A DNA stretch of 64,000 bases from Panaeolus papilionaceus (GCA_015501605.1 JADNRZ010000004.1:2108001-2172000); one strand, 5' to 3'; positions 1 through 12,319 are shown, counted from the first letter of the stretch. The notes: a model not told the origin generated them from the letters alone. A program made the numbers and translations.

Positions 1-1209
1 TGGCAGGGTTCAGGTATGATTCACTTGCACTTACCAGCGATCATCACAACTAAATTGCATTTTCAAGGCAAAGCCTCCAGTCTTCAAGGGTATCTCAATG
101 TGCTAGCACACCGTTTTCGCTCACTCCTTCCACCAAATTTACAACATGTATTTATCAATAGTGCAGCATGCTTTGAACATGCTTGAAAACAGTTAATTGT
201 ATTGTATAATGTAGTTTTAGTACTATCTGGAATGTGTATATTTATTTAATATTAATAACATATGTTTCCGTTCATTTAAATCATGGCCAACCCACAAGGA
301 TTCTGGGATTCAGCTCTCATAAGAAATAAATCATGGCTTTGACCGGCAATCTGCACCATGAATGACCTCTCTGGTCATGCTAGGCCAGTCTGACACTAAT
401 CTGGTTGCAATGATATTAAGGAGGGTGCTCTAGTAAGGTAGACATAAGGTATGCTGTAAGATTATTGCCAAATTATACCAGCGATGGTGGGTTATACCGC
501 TGACGTGACCTTATAAGGCATTACATGGATCTCTTGAATTTCCTGATGAGACAGTCAAATATTAGTAGAATTCAATTCCTTTCATTGTTTATCTTTGTTG
601 GTTGGGACTGCAGCTGAGCAACGAGTGTTCGACACTCACATCCATGAACTCACCTCGCTGTCACAGATGCCGAGATGGCCGTGTATGCTGCCGAACTTGC
701 CGAACTCCTTTGTCAACTTCAACATTCACTGTGTCTATCTACTACACCACAGATATATCAGCTGATTATTTGTACTTGCGTGTATGTAAATATTATTGGA
801 TACATACCATAATTGTTTTTATGTTTGTCTGATATATCCAACCAGGGTGGGATATACACGCCAAAATCTTCGACAAGTGGCTGATATATGTACTAAGTAA
901 ATATATACAATTGCACTTTCTGCGTCTATATCTGACTTAACTGAATAGATACACATCGATTTAAATATCAGCTCTCACAAAAAATGAACACATATACATG
1001 GAGGAGATCACTAAGAGATATGCACGAAAAATAATAAAAGTGCACATGGTACACCATAAAACGAGAGTACCCAACTTTGGGTTCCAGTTTGATAGATTGT
1101 AGGATCCACGGAAGCAACATATCACAGCCAGTCAACAGGAGAATTGTTGATATGTAAGATTGATCAATGAGATGACGAAACCCCAAACTAATAGAAACGT
1201 TATTTAAGA
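1..1209. other. Gene-free AT-rich DNA
   Basis: I see no supportable coding exon here; open frames are short and lack splice context. Between about 740 and 960 the words ATATATC and GATATAT recur, resembling the denser motif cluster at 13.4-14.0 kb. The right edge is the 3' flank of the F-box-like gene on the minus strand. Confidence 0.5.
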
Positions 1210-3343
1210 CTATGACTCAATCATACGTCGTCTGATGGGGTCACGGACATCGAGTAGGTACAATCACTCCCGCGGGTGACACCTTTCTGGTATGTTAGAA
1301 ACCAGTGTAGAAAGATAAAATTCCTAGACAAAGCTTTCTGGCCAACAAAAGGGCATCAGAAAGGTCATCCTATTGAGCACCACATATTCCTAAAATAGTA
1401 AACCTATTTGTAGTCGACCTGGGTTTTGAAAAGATGAAGTTTATGATCTGATTTTGGGAGACAAAAAAAACCACAAAAGGTTAAGTTTATTAAATCCATT
1501 TATTTTTCGATATATTTCAATCTTATTGTGGCCAAACGTGGGTAGAAAAGGTATACATTTTTTATTATTCATGCAGGACAAAAGGGAGAACAATTACAAT
1601 GACTTTTTGATTGTCAGAAAGTCATCCCCGCAAAAGTTGGCAGGGGGACTTTTTGGGGGTCAGAAAGCGGCTCGAAATGGTAAACCTTTTGGATCAATAT
1701 GTAGAATCGGAAAAGGTTAACAACTCTTATTGTATCTGTTGCTCAAACAGGCGATGCTTTTTGTCTGGCAGACAGGGTAGGAAAAGGTATCCTATTTTCG
1801 GTCGTTATTGATGGCATCAACATTAACTTTTTAGGTCTATTTTGGCCGTCAAACGTCAAAGAAAAAGGATTACATTCTGCATTCCATTTCTGCTCCAGAT
1901 AGATTATCTATTCTGCCGGATTTCTGGTCTTCATACAACCGTGCTGTAATTTTAAACTTTTTGTTTGGCTTTCTAACATAGCATAAAGTAGTGACCCGCG
2001 GGAGTGAATGACCTTGCCCCAGAACTCGAAGTATAGTATATTCTCTTGTCCTTTTGATCAACCCTCTGCACTTCCCTCAAAGTCTCCTCACACCATGAGA
2101 TCCATCTCATTTCTTCTTCGGGTGTTGGCTTGGGTGTGTACACTGTGCAAGAGTATCCCAGCATAGGAACGTAGAAAACGCCTATCTGGTCTGCATGAAT
2201 CCGAATTGTTTCTAGTTTCATGTTCTTGCGCTTTATAGGTCTCTTCTGAACGGGGACAATGATAGTCAACATCAAAGATTTTGAACACAAGAGCAAGCTT
2301 ACTATGATGTCACGTATAGCGAGGCACTCAAACGACATGTCCCGAAGATTTGAGAAGTCGCCGATGTCTTTTGATATGAGCGAACGACCGTTGGAACAAT
2401 TGGTGCACAGAGTGTCAGACCTCGAAAGCTGAAGGAAGGCAAACTGGAAAAACCCACCCTTCCGAAGTATGCAGTTAACTCCAATAACTTCAATGTTCTT
2501 CTTTATTTCTGGCGTGGTCATTCTCCAATAGTTAGGACCCCAGTACCGAGATATCCTATTCAGATCGATGGCATGGGCTGTTGATACACTGACGAGGTTC
2601 GGACAGGATAGTGCGAAAGTCGTAGCATTGACATTCAAATGAACGTGTCGGATTTGTGGTAATCTCCATTTTCTCACAATGTCCATCGACATCCAGGAGT
2701 ACTGGCACACCATTCGAACACTACTCAAGTTCGGAAGCAGGTTCAGGTAATCCCAAAAGCGTTTCGCAAGTGACGTGTTGTAGTCGGAAAGGGTGAGAAC
2801 AACGTTCAGCTTGCTAATGATTTCCGTGTCAGTTTCACGTTGAGGAACGTAGGAATGCTCACAAATAACTCACACAACGTATTGAGCCAAGGGTGGATTG
2901 CGCACCGTTAGAACCTCGAGCTGCCGAGCGAGTTCTTTCGTGTACATACTCAGATTGCCATAGGCCAGCCTTTTGGCTTCTCGTTGCTTTGTGGTGGGTA
3001 GTCTTCTCCCATCCACGATCTTCATTCCGTCTAGAACTTCGACCGTTTGGTACATGTATGGCAAGAAGAACTGACGCAAGCGCTGGCAAGTTCGCGATAA
3101 TGCAGTGAGCATGAACTGGCTGTCCAACGCGGCCCGGGTGGTATCTGAATCATAGGAGACTATTTCTTCGGCTGTGTGGCATGATACCGGTACTCGTGGC
3201 ATGTGGCTTGCCACCTCCAGGAGTAACTCATCCGGAAACGCTGGGAGACCAGTCGTGTTGACGTTTAAAACCCCACGTTTGATACGCGCCTGACTCGGAC
3301 GCCGTGTTTTATCTGGGTGACTAGCAGAGCTTCTGGTTGCCAT
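1210..3343 (-). pseudogene. F-box-like protein gene (copy A) interrupted by a transposon
   Basis: This is one of five F-box-like paralogs in the window. Exons on the minus strand are 3343-2874, 2813-2458, 2367-2303 and 2245-1210. Intron phases 2, 1 and 0 match the other four copies. The N-terminal third has the F-box-like pattern FPDELLLEV, an LTALSRTCQRLRQFFLPYMY segment and EVLDGMK. F-box proteins usually recruit substrates to SCF ubiquitin ligases; that role is inferred from family only. The last exon is split by an insertion at 1265-2006. Removing the insertion and one 3-bp duplication gives exactly 291 nt, the size of this exon in copies C and D, and the frame resumes with LYLLDVRDP and a stop at 1210. 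As it stands translation ends about ten codons inside the insert (stop near 1973), so the protein loses its conserved C-terminal tail. The uninterrupted protein would be 393 residues. It is divergent from cysteine-rich copy 1. Confidence 0.85.
1265..2006. mobile_element. 742-bp non-autonomous DNA transposon, CACTA-like ends
   Basis: Both ends begin CACTCCCGCGGGT when read inward (1265-1280 and the complement of 1991-2006), with one mismatch in about 16. The element is flanked by AAT at 1262-1264 and 2007-2009, a 3-bp target duplication. Inside, variants of AAAAGGTWWAC recur near 1475, 1546, 1710 and 1782, with inverted forms near 1385 and 1682, like the subterminal motifs of CACTA/EnSpm elements. 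No transposase is encoded. The insertion lies in the last exon of the F-box-like gene. Superfamily assignment is inferred from the CACT ends and 3-bp duplication; part of the terminal match is a self-palindrome. Confidence 0.85.
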
Positions 3344-4646
3344 TTGCATGCCAATCGAGCGGAAAATCCGGATATAGCTTTCAAAGTAGAGCACAATTCT
3401 GATGCAATATGGTGGGATAGTGGTGGTAGAAAGCAGGAGCGTAATCCGCGTAATCAAGAGGGCTCAGGGTACCCCAGGAAAAGGAAAGAGCTCGAGTGTG
3501 CGTGGTATATTTATACACATCACGTGAGTGATTATGTACTTATTAGACCTGAGAATGGCATTTCTGAGGCTTTGTCCTCTCGAAATTGCCGAAGATGAAC
3601 TAGGTCTGCGTCATTCTTAAGGATGAACACAGTAAGGAAAAAGAATTCTAACTGCGATCAGCGAAATGATCCTCGGGCTGCTGCTGATAGCAAATTATGC
3701 TTCGACGGGGGCTTTGGCTCGCTGTTTGATTTAAATTTGGAATCCGCATGAGACCTCATAGGTATTTTTTCATGCCATTTAAAACGCATTTGTCGACATC
3801 TTAACCCTCAAAGGCCCCACAAAGGGTGAAATATGTGCTTGAAATACGATAAGAGTGATTTTAAAATGTTTGCCGCCATCAAGCCGAAGAAGGGGATCAC
3901 CGCAATTAGCTAGTATTGCGTCGTTTGTCAGCCTTGAAAAAGAATGTCCCCGACCTGAATCGGTTCCCACTTCAACAAAAGTCGAATGTATTTTTAGGGT
4001 TTTCAGACCCACCTATGGACTCGCTTTCGTAACTCATGGAGACTTTCAACTAACTTCCACAATGCCGTTCGTCTTTCTTACATACTATGGGTGGGATGGC
4101 ACAGGTTTCTCGACTGAGAACTTCGGAAATCCTAGTCAACTCCGGCCCCCTGCAGAGTGTCTTTCGAAGAAACGGAGCGACAAAACAATGAGCGCCGTCG
4201 TTTCGTTATGGTTCTTGCGAAAATTTGGCTCTCTCGGTTTGGTTTAGCCCATTTGTGGTGCCTGTGACGGGATGCACGTCCGGCGGCGTCTAATGCTTAA
4301 AATGATTATGAAGGTCAGACGGACTCCAATGACCGATAACACTGCATGATGTGCGTCTAACTGTGGGGGAATGTCAGCGAGTGACGTACCGGATGGATAT
4401 AATACGTTAAGTCCTTGGTGTGGCGAAAGCTAAAATGCGCCGACTGCTTGATTGGTCTGAGTGCATCTCGAATGGCTTGATGTCGACGCTTAGTACGAGT
4501 ACCGTCAAAGTGAACAAATGTGTTATGTTTGAGCAATATTAATGTCAATACCGTAATGTGAGCGGGTATAAAATCGAGAGCCATGCTATAGTAAACATCC
4601 AACACCCTCAGCCCCAACAGCTTCAGTGTTATCTACATCTTCAAAA
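3344..4646. promoter_or_regulatory. Divergent intergenic region between F-box A and cysteine-rich copy 1
   Basis: About 1.3 kb separates the two divergent start codons. Parts are repeated, inverted, in front of F-box copies C and E (near 15.5 and 37.3 kb). A block at about 4410-4486 is shared by the cysteine-rich promoters (CCTTGGTGTGGCGAAAGC on this strand). A TATA box, TATAAAA, lies at 4567-4573, about 75 nt before the cysteine-rich start codon. I see no gene inside. Confidence 0.6.
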
Positions 4647-5248
4647 ATGGTGGGGAGAATTCCCCTCTCCACTGACTGATAATTTGATTGACGCACCTCG
4701 ATACGCAGTCTTTCAGCTTCGACGCCCCCACCACTCTCGGCTCTGCCTTGGTACGTGCAATCTAACCTGATAACTGCCCCCCCCGTTGACACTACTCATA
4801 GAAGGAGGAGCACCATGAGGTCGCCCCGTTCACCACCGATGCCAGCATCACCGACATCGACATGAACAACGCCTCCGAGGAAGAGATGAACGAGCTCGAA
4901 TCCCTCATTGGGGCCGAGTCCGTCGAAGTCACCTTCGAGGTCCTCGAAGAGAAAGATGTCAACACCCAAGGATCCTGCTTCCGATTCTGGTTCACCATCT
5001 GCTGCCGCCGCTACATTTTCTCTGGCTCGTTCTGCCAGTGCGTTCCCTGCTTCAGGGCCTGCTGCCGCTTGTGGTACAGGAACATCTGCCAGCTCCGTGG
5101 CTGCCACTGCGTCCGTGGTGTCATTGGTCCCTGCCGTCGTCTCCGTCTCAACCTCTCCAACGGTGTCGTCATCACTGGCTGCCTCACCCGCAACTTCTGC
5201 CGTGGATACTGTGTCTCTGGCCGTGGCTGCTGGCGCCACGGATGCTAG
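4647..5248 (+). CDS. Cysteine/arginine-rich 163-residue protein, copy 1
   Basis: Unrecognised family, best described here. Exons are 4647-4649 (ATG alone), 4709-4750 and 4802-5248, giving 163 residues. Residues 1-73 hold no Cys and no Arg but many Glu and Asp (SFDAP, SEEEMNELESLIG, TFEVLEEKD). Residues 74-163 hold 17 Cys and about 15 Arg with no Asp, Glu or Lys, including FTICCRRY, CQCVPCFRACC, GCHCVRG and a C-terminal CWRHGC. There is no hydrophobic signal peptide and no dibasic site at the boundary. The frame is supported because base differences from the six other intact copies are nearly all synonymous. The intron 1 donor here, GTGGGG, is weaker than GTGAGR in other copies. It points away from F-box A and converges on the PMT gene. 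A RiPP-like precursor, a metal-binding protein or a peptide with an inhibitory pro-region are all possible. Confidence 0.85.
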
Positions 5249-5782
5249 ATGCGTGCGCACATCGTATGCGGATAGCTTGAAATGAGTAGGTTTTGGTCTC
5301 ATAATACAATCATCCCCACCCAAAATCAAACTCACACTGTCCCTTCAGCTCTAGATCATTTGGCATTAGAATCTGACCGCGGTGTTGTAAAGATCCTACC
5401 GTAGTCTAAAGTCATGCTCTGTATAACAAATGAATGTCTTATACACCCCAAAGAATCGAGAACAGTGAGATATCCGTTGGCATGGTTGATCAAGGTTTAT
5501 TCGTCCCAGTTTTCCCATAGCACCAATCGCAACAGCAATACAAACTCAATCAGTCTCTCTTTCTAATAGCACTCCACTCACAAGGGTAGGTAGGTAGGTA
5601 AGATAAAATAGCAGAGGCACAAACAGGACTTTTGGCTAAATAAAAAAAGAAGCGTCCATAATGAGGCTCAATCCGAAATCCGATTCAACCTCCCTAATCA
5701 AGTACACATCACCCTTCCACCTCGTCCACAACTCCTCCATCAACGAATACATAGGCTGTAAGAATGTCGAATATATTTGGTA
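5249..5782. other. Convergent 3' flanks of cysteine-rich copy 1 and PMT
   Basis: No gene is visible. A short GTAG-type microsatellite lies near 5586-5600. This stretch, with the PMT 3' end and the cysteine-rich gene, is the parent of the duplicated DNA near 28.4-28.8 and 35.9-36.4 kb. Confidence 0.6.
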
Positions 5783-8700
5783 TTACTGATTATAGATATT
5801 CCACGTCTGCGAAAACGCGATAACATCAGAAAATGCATAAACAGAAAAAGCAGTAAAAGCGCGTACCTTCCTCCACTCCAATCCCCAATGGTCATTAACA
5901 GGCCCATCAATACCAAACGCCACGCCCTTGAACCACCAGAAAGTGAAGGTAATTACTCCAGCAATAACGCCAAATGCGATAGATTTAGTCTTTTGTGTGT
6001 ATCGCTTGGATGAGAAGATGAAGTGGTCGAAGACGTGGGCGAGCATGAGCACGGCGAAGTAGAGAGTTGGGAGGTAGTGGTGTAGGTATGTTACACGACC
6101 CATGATGAGGAAGGGAACTAGAAAAGGAACATCAGTTAGATGGACGAGGAGGTTGAGAGTGCAGATGTCCGACTCACCGAAATGGAACATCCAGCCAAAA
6201 AACGCGATTTTACCAACGTAGACAAAGTGTTCCCATTCACCTGACAGATGAAAAAGGGGAAAAATAGCGCGCATATATCAGCATCCCAACATGTCCAACC
6301 ACAAAGGAAAAACTCACGAGGATCCATATCGATATACTTCCTCTGAGCCCTCAACAAATAAAGACCAAAGCTCAACAATCCAACACCCAAGCTAATCGTA
6401 GAGCCCCACCAAATAACAGGAGTGCCCATGAGATAATACTTGAGCTGGTTATCGCCCCATCCGCACATCCTCAAGCCGAGGTGGAGGAGTGGCCAGTCAA
6501 AGGGCTTGGAAGCGAGGATATCTTCTTTATCTGGATCAGGAACGAGCGCGTTGTTGGATGTCATCATCGCGACGTTGAGATGCCAGAAATCGCGGAGGAA
6601 GGGGGAGTGGTACGCTTTATGATCACCAGCGGGGACTGTCCAAAAAGAAGAACGTCAGAAATCACCAAGTAAAATGAATGAATAAAAAAGAAACCAACTC
6701 ACGTCGATCATTCCAATGACTCTCCACGTTCCAATACGTATGAACATCCCCAGGGTTATCCTCCTTATCACAGCTAACCTCAACCTGCTTGAAGCCCCAC
6801 TGCGGCAAAATCGCATTTGCAGCTCTCAAATAACAACCCAGCATCTGATGCTTGAACCTCAACCTCGTCGTCAACGAATGAATACGTTCAACGTTCTTCC
6901 TCGCGCCGCGTCCAATATCATCCACAACCTCTACAACCCAATAATCATACGCATCGCCTATGGTGTCGTTTCCATAACACGACACTTCATAGTTGAGCTT
7001 TGTAACGGGTGCGAGAACGGTATGCGAGTGCAGGTTGCGGGTGGTCGGAGCGTGCTGGAGACGGACGGTGTCGCCATGCTTGAGGAATCGCATTTCGCCG
7101 TTGGGGTTGTATGGCGCCTCATCCCAGCGGGGAAGGATGGTCCAGTCGTTGTTGCTGTCCTTGTAGTGATAGCAGGTGACTTGTTGTTGATTGGACCCTA
7201 CAGGGTAGGTTTGGACGTGAGAGTGGAGGAGTCCGCCACCCCAGCCCATGTTTTTCAATGTGACCTTGGAGCCAAAGGCGATGTCTATTTAATTTAATTA
7301 ATATGAACAAAAGGGTGAAAGGGTGGGTCAGATACGTGGCATCAAAATATCTTTAATGGTATGACGCACCGAGAGGATTTTTGGCAAAGTCGTTTCCTTC
7401 AAGGTTAGCTTGGAACAAAGAGCTCATTTGAGCGTCACCAGGTCCGGAATGGTTGAGAATCAAGAAGTGAATCTTGAAAGAGAGCATGAAGACAAGAATG
7501 GGAACGACGATGAGGCAGACGACTCGGGATGCCCAGTGCTTAGCCTGATCCCGCTGTAACAGAGAATTGTCAGATAAAAGCGGTTACTGGTGCAAGAATA
7601 TACGGACCCATGACATCTTGGTGTCGCCGAATTTCTCCCAGAGGTCCTCAACGGTGTACACTCCGACGAGAGCAGTCACGAAAAGACCAATCATTTTAAC
7701 GCTGTAACATCATTAATACGATGTACCGCGCCTGTAGCGAGAGACACGTACCTTGTAACCAGTCCGATAGAAACACCCGTTAGGAACATCCAAAGCCACC
7801 AATCAATAGAGAACGATCTGCATTCCGAGTCAATATCCAAAAATACCCCAACAACAGATGGAAATAATACGCACTGCCATTGTTGGTTGTGGAATTTTGT
7901 CAGACAGAAAACAGTAAGGAATGTGAAGAATAGCAGCATAGAATCAAGGAGGATGAATCGGGATATACACAGCCAGCCGACATCTATAATGCGTTGATCA
8001 GCATCAGCATCAACACTAGCAACATCACCACCACGTCAACAGCCGAGGGGGGACGTACCGAGTAAAACCATGAGAGCAGTGAGATGGCAAGCCCACTGGC
8101 TCATTCCGAGCTCCACAGCAGTATACCACGCCAGCGGGACCATACCCACACCAAACGTGGCCATCATCACCCGCATAGCAACATAGGGCACACTGTCCGG
8201 GTACACCTCGCCGCTCTTGAACTCAAAGGAGCCATCATAGCCCGCCAGCAAACCAGCGAGACCAACAAGCATCTTTCCGAGGGGCGGGTGCACGTCGAAG
8301 TAGAACTCGCGCTTGAGGTAGTGGGATGCGAATTTTCCGAAATGGGCTTCATCCCAGACGACGATGTTGGCTGCGCCGATTTTGTGGAACCGTGTCCAGC
8401 ACGACAGGAGGGTATAGACGATGGGCGGGAGGTGTTCCAGGTTCTGCATGAAGAATTCACGCTTTGGATAGGAACGAGGGCGAAATGAGCATGATATGAG
8501 TGATATTGTATGACAGCGCAGCGGGACTCACCAACGACGTAGGCGGTGGCAGATGCTGCGGAGGCAATCTTCCACTACCTAAACGACTCGACACAGGGCG
8601 CATCTTGCTATACACGTCCTTGCCCTGGTCATCGTCATAATAGACCTCCTTCTCGTGGCTGCTGTCGAAATCGCCTGCCAACCCAGAAGGCTTTACGCGC

Positions 8701-8906
8701 CTTCTAGCTTTCTCCTCCGACATTGACGAATAATGCAGGGGTAGTTCTTCTTCTCTAGAATACTGGTGCTGGTGCTGGTGCTGTGACCAATATTGTTGGG
8801 ACTGAGGACTGGAATTGTGTGATGGATATGGTGGTACCTCTTCAAAACCAAATGGAGTGTCAGGATCACCTGCTCCAAAGTCAACCGCTACCGCGGGAGG
8901 TTTCAT
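5783..8906 (-). CDS. PMT2: Dolichyl-phosphate-mannose protein O-mannosyltransferase, PMT2-like
   Basis: Transfers mannose from dolichyl-phosphate mannose to Ser/Thr of proteins in the ER membrane (GT39 family). Eleven exons on the minus strand fit phase throughout: 8906-8532, 8461-8059, 7983-7875, 7817-7752, 7701-7608, 7553-7370, 7284-6703, 6635-6318, 6240-6178, 6117-5867 and 5806-5783, in total 822 residues. The luminal loop carries the WDEAHFGKF acidic motif followed by FDVHPPLGKMLVGLAG, the PMT2 signature. A central MIR region (LLHSHVQTYP, TTRNLHSHTVLAPV, TYWNVESHW) and a C-terminal multi-membrane block ending near HWGLEWRK follow. The N-terminal 125 residues are hydrophilic with an HQ repeat, longer than usual. 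It is the only complete copy; three dead fragments of its 3' end lie at 27.9, 35.4 and 61.8 kb. The subfamily is judged from motif memory. Confidence 0.93.
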
Positions 8907-9442
8907 CAGACTGAGGGAAACGTCAAATTACCGTTTGCTGGTTATGGCGTTTGGGACGCTGCTCGACGTTCAAGACGACGAGATGGTGGTTTGTGGTCAG
9001 AAGAATTAAAAAAAAGAAAGTGTTTGTTGGCAGTGTCAGAAGGTTATTGATGTTTTCTCCAGGAAACGGCGGGCGATGATTTCTATTAGCACCAAGCACA
9101 TGACCACACGTCCAGAGCCTGCCACGTCGTGGAAAGAGAGGTCTTAATTCGCCGCTCGGAAATATACAGGCACAATTTAATAATATTTCATTCTCAACAT
9201 TTTCAAAAGCCATGAAATTATTGTATGTACACAGAGACAGAAATAAAGAAAGAGAAAAATACTGAGCACAAAAAAACAAGTGAAGAGACAGAGATAAGGA
9301 ATATGCACACTGGAGGTTGCGAATGAGCAGAAGAATTTTACATCCTATCGAGTACTTTTGATGACAGCAACGCATGGTCAGAGTTCATCAAATATCGTCT
9401 CTGTTCCATGAAAAACCGAGGTAAAAATCAACATCTCAAATT
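8907..9442. promoter_or_regulatory. PMT upstream region / fibrillarin 3' flank
   Basis: This 536-bp gap separates two genes on the same strand. On the minus strand it is pyrimidine-rich (CTCTGTCTCT-like tracts near 9230-9300), as in many fungal promoters. No TATA box is clear and there is no gene. Confidence 0.45.
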
Positions 9443-10747
9443 TTACACCGAGGCGGCGTGACGACGGTATACGGCTAAAAATTTGAATTTTAGCATCCGT
9501 CTTCGCAGATGAAATGAAAAACTTACCAGTCACCATAGCGTGGTCTCTCTCATAAGGCTCCAGAGTCACCTGTTCTAGAGGCTTGAAGTTGGCTTTCTTC
9601 AAAGTTTGAATTTCAGACGCAAAGACGGTCTCAGGTGGGACTGTTGAGTCAATACAGCTGGCTTTGATGGAGATAACGATGTGACCTTCGTCTTTGAGGA
9701 AATTTTGGGCGTTGAGGGAAATAATACGAGCTTGATCGGGCTGGGCGACATCAGCAAAGACAACGTCGACTAGTGAGAGGAGCATGCGGTATTTGTTAGG
9801 AAGACGGGCGTCCTCAACGATGGCTAAGGAGACAGCGATTATTATTCAAGTCAAAAAATACAAAAACAAGACTTACGGATAACGTTGGTACGCTTTTTAG
9901 CCATGTTGATGAGATCACGGCCGGAACGCGGTGAGAATTCGACAGCATAGACGATTCCCTCCTACATAAAAAAGTTAAGACCGATAAAAATTGATAAGAG
10001 GAAATAAAACGTACAGGTCCGACGATATCAGCAACATGAGAAACACTGGTCCCGCTAGCAGCACCAAGGTACAAAACCTTAGCACCAGGTTTGATGTAGA
10101 TGTGATCCAGACCACCAAGAACACCAGCAGCCAACTTGGATCTGAAAGGATTCCACACTCTGTACTCTGTCTTGGTTCCCTCAACGCTGCCTTCAACGCT
10201 TATCCTCTTCTCTCCGTAGACGCTCTCACCGGGAACAAGGTTCTTGGTGACCAACATGTGTTCCTTTCCTTTGGCGATGAAGACTCCAGCGTGTCTGTGA
10301 GGCTCAACAACGGTGTTGGACCCGCCTTTGGCACCGCCGCGTCCTCCTCCACCTCGTCCACGGGGAGCACCACGACCTCCACGGGCTCCACCGCGTCCTC
10401 CACCGCGTCCACCGGGAGCTAAAAAGTATGTGTATCAGGATTTTTGAACGCTTTGAATAAAAGATGGTTGGTGTATGTACCTCCACGGCCTCCCCCACGA
10501 CCACCAAATCCACCACCACGTCCTCCACCACGGCCTCCCCTATCACCTCCTCCTCCACGTCCACCACGGCCTCCAAATCCACCGCGTCCGCCTGAAGCAC
10601 CTGTTTCATTGCAATATCCAAGTCAAGGCAAAAGTTCGGAATCAAAATCAAAGTCGAATATAACGCAATAGAAAAAGATCAAAGCAAAGAGCCGATTAGT
10701 TCCATAATTATAAAATGTGAAACTAGATAACACGCACCAAAAGCCAT
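9443..10747 (-). CDS. NOP1: Fibrillarin, rRNA 2'-O-methyltransferase
   Basis: Catalytic subunit of box C/D snoRNPs, which 2'-O-methylates pre-rRNA in the nucleolus. Exons on the minus strand are 10747-10738, 10600-10481, 10418-10015, 9961-9877, 9823-9527 and 9474-9443, in total 315 residues, close to the family norm of about 320. The N-terminus is a glycine/arginine-rich (GAR) domain of repeated GGRGG units over residues 5-75. The methyltransferase fold follows: [21 protein letters not shown], the SAM loop [29 protein letters not shown] and [12 protein letters not shown], with the expected catalytic Asp and Lys. The C-terminus is VYRRHAASV. The first exon codes only MAF plus one base. The start lies 238 bp from the divergent F-box copy B. 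Confidence 0.96.
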
Positions 10748-10985
10748 AGTTATATGTTGGTGCGAGGGAGTAGTTTTGGGAACCTTTTTAAACCAAGGTA
10801 GAGTTTCGAGATGAGACTCTGAGAGCGTTGACCAACACAATTTTTTTGGATTACTGTTTTTGGGTTGGATGCAAACATGAGCAAGCTGCATCTTATCTTA
10901 TCTCCTCACTTGTCTTAGACACAGGCACACACACTCGCATTCCTGAGCTGTCGGTACGTTGTCATCTACCTTCTACCATACGGAC
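10748..10985. promoter_or_regulatory. Short divergent promoter, fibrillarin / F-box B
   Basis: Only 238 bp lie between the two start codons. A run of short CA and pyrimidine tracts occurs near 10900-10940. A shared bidirectional promoter is inferred from spacing only. Confidence 0.5.
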
Positions 10986-12319
10986 ATGCACCAAGGAATG
11001 ACGCTCATTCCAACCCTGAATCTCGTTTCACCCGATGATCACGCTCCAACCATCACCTCGCCGCCAACGTTTCCAGTTGAGCTTTATCTGGAGATCATAT
11101 CCCAGATATCCCATATCCCCGTATCGTGTTATACAGCTCAAGACATGAACCCGAGGCACCCTGGTTTGTACCGTCATTTCACTCTGAGCGCTCTCTCTCA
11201 GACCTGTCGTACATTACGGCGCATGGTACTACCGTATCTATGGGAGACGATAGAGGTGCTCGATGGTATGGAACTTGGGAACGGTCGAAGGCTTCCTACT
11301 ACGAAAGAAAGACAAGCAGAAATGATCCGTGATAAGAAGAATGATGCATTCGCAAAAGAGCTCTTGCGTCAACTCAACATCGTCACTATCCAAAGCCCAT
11401 CCCTTGCGCAGCATGTATTGTAGGTTTGATGTACTTGTCATCGCCAACAAATTCTCACCTCCCTCTCCATTCATCCAGAAACATGAATATCCGCCTCGTT
11501 CATCACCCCACTTCGGACATATACGACGACATTTACAGCTGCATGAAACTTCTCCCAAACCTCACAACGGTTCGACTACTTACAGACAACCCCCTGCCCC
11601 AATCTGACACTGGTAGACGGCTCGATGCGCTACCACAATTCCCCCAAATTCAGAGCGTATACTTGAGCGATACAGCTTGGAGATTCTTTCCACAGATGTG
11701 TCCAAATCTTATCCATGTCGCGAGTTCGTCAGAGTCGAACGTATTTGACGCGTCTTGGAACATGGCCCTGGGGCTATGCTTCACTTCCCGGGGCGCAAAG
11801 ACGATTAAGGTCATCGGGAGGAATCCTTTTCGGCTCGATTTATATAAAGGTCTGTTCGGCTTCCTTGAGCTTCGATGGCAATGCCAACATATGACTTGCA
11901 GAACTACAAGCATTCGCAAATCTTCGCGACTTGACACTCGAAGCTGACGTCTTGGGTGATCTCATCGTTGTATTTTCCCTTATCCAGCATTGAAAAACCA
12001 TTCAACTCTTATTCTTTTGGTCTAGACACGCAATGTGGATATATCCAAGACCAACAAGCGGCTTCATACCATTCGTGTTCGAGCAGACGTGATATCTTGG
12101 CGGTACGTTTTTTTTGCAGGGCAACAGGGGGTCAAGATGGACGTGGATGGGCCAGGTCCCATTGAGGAGAAATGGGCACTGTGGTGTCAAGCGATGCTTC
12201 AACGCATACAAAACCTGGACGGCGAACAGAAGAAAATGTATTTCACATCTGTGAATGGCGAGCAGAAGCTGTATGTATTGAATCCCGGGAGCGTCGATGC
12301 ACATGTCATTCAAATGTAG
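10986..12319 (+). CDS. F-box-like protein, copy B (most divergent)
   Basis: Exons 10986-11419, 11479-11849, 11902-11966 and 12026-12319 give 387 residues with phases 2, 1 and 0. Exon 3 is 65 nt, as in all paralogs. The F-box-like region reads FPVELYLEIISQI, then FTLSALSQTCRTLRRMVLPYLWETIEVLDG. A middle region with leucine-rich-like segments (LLPNLTTVRLL, MCPNLIHVASS) and a tail with EKWALWCQAML and KKMYFTSVNGEQKLYVL follow. Identity to copies A, C, D and E is clearly lower than among those four. It sits beside single-copy housekeeping genes, so it could be close to the ancestral copy. The third intron donor (GTTGTA) is atypical. It converges on cysteine-rich copy 2, 235 bp away. Confidence 0.8.

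Noticed and set aside
3855..4247. 130-residue open frame between F-box A and cysteine-rich copy 1
   Set aside because: The homologous intergenic DNA near 15.5 and 37.4 kb does not keep the frame, and there is no conserved residue pattern.
4796..5335. Long Ala/Thr/Glu-rich open frame on the strand opposite cysteine-rich copy 1, and its equivalents at every other copy
   Set aside because: It is open only because of the codon bias of the real gene. Its residues vary between copies, while the cysteine-rich frame is nearly invariant with synonymous base changes.
10444..10671. Proline-rich small protein on the plus strand (PPRPPRPP)
   Set aside because: It is the complement of the glycine/arginine-rich repeats of fibrillarin, whose spliced frame is complete and in phase.
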